Assembly: GCA_035307765.1 (NCBI GenBank)
Contig: DATGHU010000023.1
Span: forward strand, 74,530 to 138,529
DNA: 64,000 nucleotides
Direction: 5' to 3'
Source: a bacterium
GTDB lineage: Bacteria; Sysuimicrobiota; Sysuimicrobiia; Sysuimicrobiales; Segetimicrobiaceae
The translations under genes and the position numbers were made by a program. The notes beneath the pieces were generated by a model. It ran no database searches, had not been told where the DNA came from, and worked only from the letters and a program-made list of their open reading frames with translations. Positions 63,546 to 64,000 of the stretch are shown one piece after another (within the stretch, counting starts at the first letter, position 1; each line of letters starts with the position of its first letter).

Positions 63546-63959
63546 GTGCGATTGGACGGTCCCTTAGTTTTGCGAAGTCCAAGGAGCAGGGGGTTTACCC
63601 TCATCGAGCTGGTCGTTGTGCTCGCGATTCTGGGTATTCTCATAGTCCTCGCGCTGCCCAGGTACTTGTCGGCGACAAAGAAAGGCTACAAGGCCGAAGC
63701 TCAGAACATCCTCCAGGAAATCAAGAGCTTGGAGTGGGCCTACTATCAACAAAACTCCTCATTTGACATCACCCCCACGGCGGCATCGGTAGGACTGGTG
63801 ATGCCCAATGGGGCTCATTGGAGCACCCCCTCCATCAGCGGGACGGGATCGGCCATCACGATTACGATGAGCGGCACCCTCTCCCCGCTCGGCGGCACCG
63901 ATAGTATCTGGATCACGTTGTCGAATGACGGGTCGTCCGGGGGCGGGTCGACATATTAG
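63546..63959 (+). CDS. Type IV pilin 2 (PilA-like)
   Basis: 137 residues from the GTG at 63546, which has a cagggag upstream; a longer frame would need a TTG at 63492. Class III leader SPRSRG|FTLIELVVVLAILGI, Glu at +5. It shares with pilin 1 the KKxYKAEAxNILQExKxLEW block, the TDSIWxTxSxDGSS block and a Ser/Gly-rich C-terminus (GSSGGGSTY). A gene duplicate of the pilin 3 kb upstream, separated by the polytopic membrane gene. Confidence 0.88.
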   Translation: MRLDGPLVLRSPRSRGFTLIELVVVLAILGILIVLALPRYLSATKKGYKAEAQNILQEIKSLEWAYYQQNSSFDITPTAASVGLVMPNGAHWSTPSISGTGSAITITMSGTLSPLGGTDSIWITLSNDGSSGGGSTY

Positions 63960-64000
63960 CGATTTCATGCCATCCGGTCTAGCCCCCGCGCCTTTTGGGT
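63960..64000 (+). other. Window end, no gene
   Basis: 41 bp after the second pilin; nothing recognisable. Confidence 0.5.

Overview
The window is 64 kb of GC-rich, gene-dense bacterial chromosome with many GTG starts, short spacers and 1-14 bp gene overlaps. No 16S rRNA is present, so the lineage is an inference. Rod-shape genes (mreBCD-mrdA-rodA), a TatA, polyprenyl diphosphate synthase, type IV pilus genes with a DUF4900-like large pilin-associated protein, and a pyruvoyl-type arginine decarboxylase suggest an uncultured Terrabacteria-type lineage (Armatimonadota or candidate phylum CSP1-3/Sysuimicrobiota-like). Confidence in that placement is low.

Layout. 1-1910: tail of a respiratory module (cytochrome b fused to a two-cluster ferredoxin, an MvhD-type iron-sulfur protein, a one-helix peptide). 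2017-3808: polyprenyl diphosphate synthase, tatA, DUF4321. 4108-11939: radC and the shape operon mreB-mreC-mreD-mrdA-rodA ending in rng. 11907-13394: an IS1202/ISNCY-like insertion sequence with an exact 18-bp target duplication sitting precisely on the rng stop codon and the rplU -35 box. 13449-16459: rplU-rpmA-obg-nadD-rsfS and tRNA-Ala. 16612-20292: small or accessory genes (Cys-rich protein, P-loop kinase, GAF-GGDEF diguanylate cyclase, alkyltransferase-like protein, RidA) with two poorly coding gaps. 20550-26713: giant PAS histidine kinase, two single-domain response regulators and a PilB-type ATPase in one overlapping operon. 26869-33889: quinone reductase, leuS, then an ECF sigma factor, zinc anti-sigma factor and RseB-like protein under an ECF-type promoter, and a secreted protein. 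33944-36422: MazG-like protein facing a minus-strand polyamine operon (arginine decarboxylase, aminopropyltransferase, ureohydrolase). 36538-40337: a minor pilin operon behind a c-di-GMP-I riboswitch. 40449-45750: rpsU, Nudix, class III aminotransferase, alaS, ruvX. 45743-47245 (minus): repeat-built coiled-coil protein. 47462-58104: a second c-di-GMP-I riboswitch leading into an alternative sigma factor, MerR-like protein, two roadblock proteins, TPR-PilB fusion, DnaB-like ATPase, PilB, PilT and PilC. 58339-63959: two polytopic membrane proteins (one GT39-like) alternating with two paralogous type IV pilins.

How it fits together. The most striking theme is c-di-GMP control of type IV pili: two riboswitches of the same class, each between a promoter with a TTGACA -35 box and a terminator-like hairpin, precede the minor pilin operon and the sigma/pilus motor operon. 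A diguanylate cyclase with an intact inhibitory site and a histidine kinase/response regulator/PilB operon lie in the same window. The pilus operon also holds a DnaB-helicase paralogue and MglB-like roadblock proteins, and the pilins with Ser/Gly-rich C-termini are interleaved with membrane glycosyltransferase-like proteins, suggesting glycosylated, second-messenger-gated pili.
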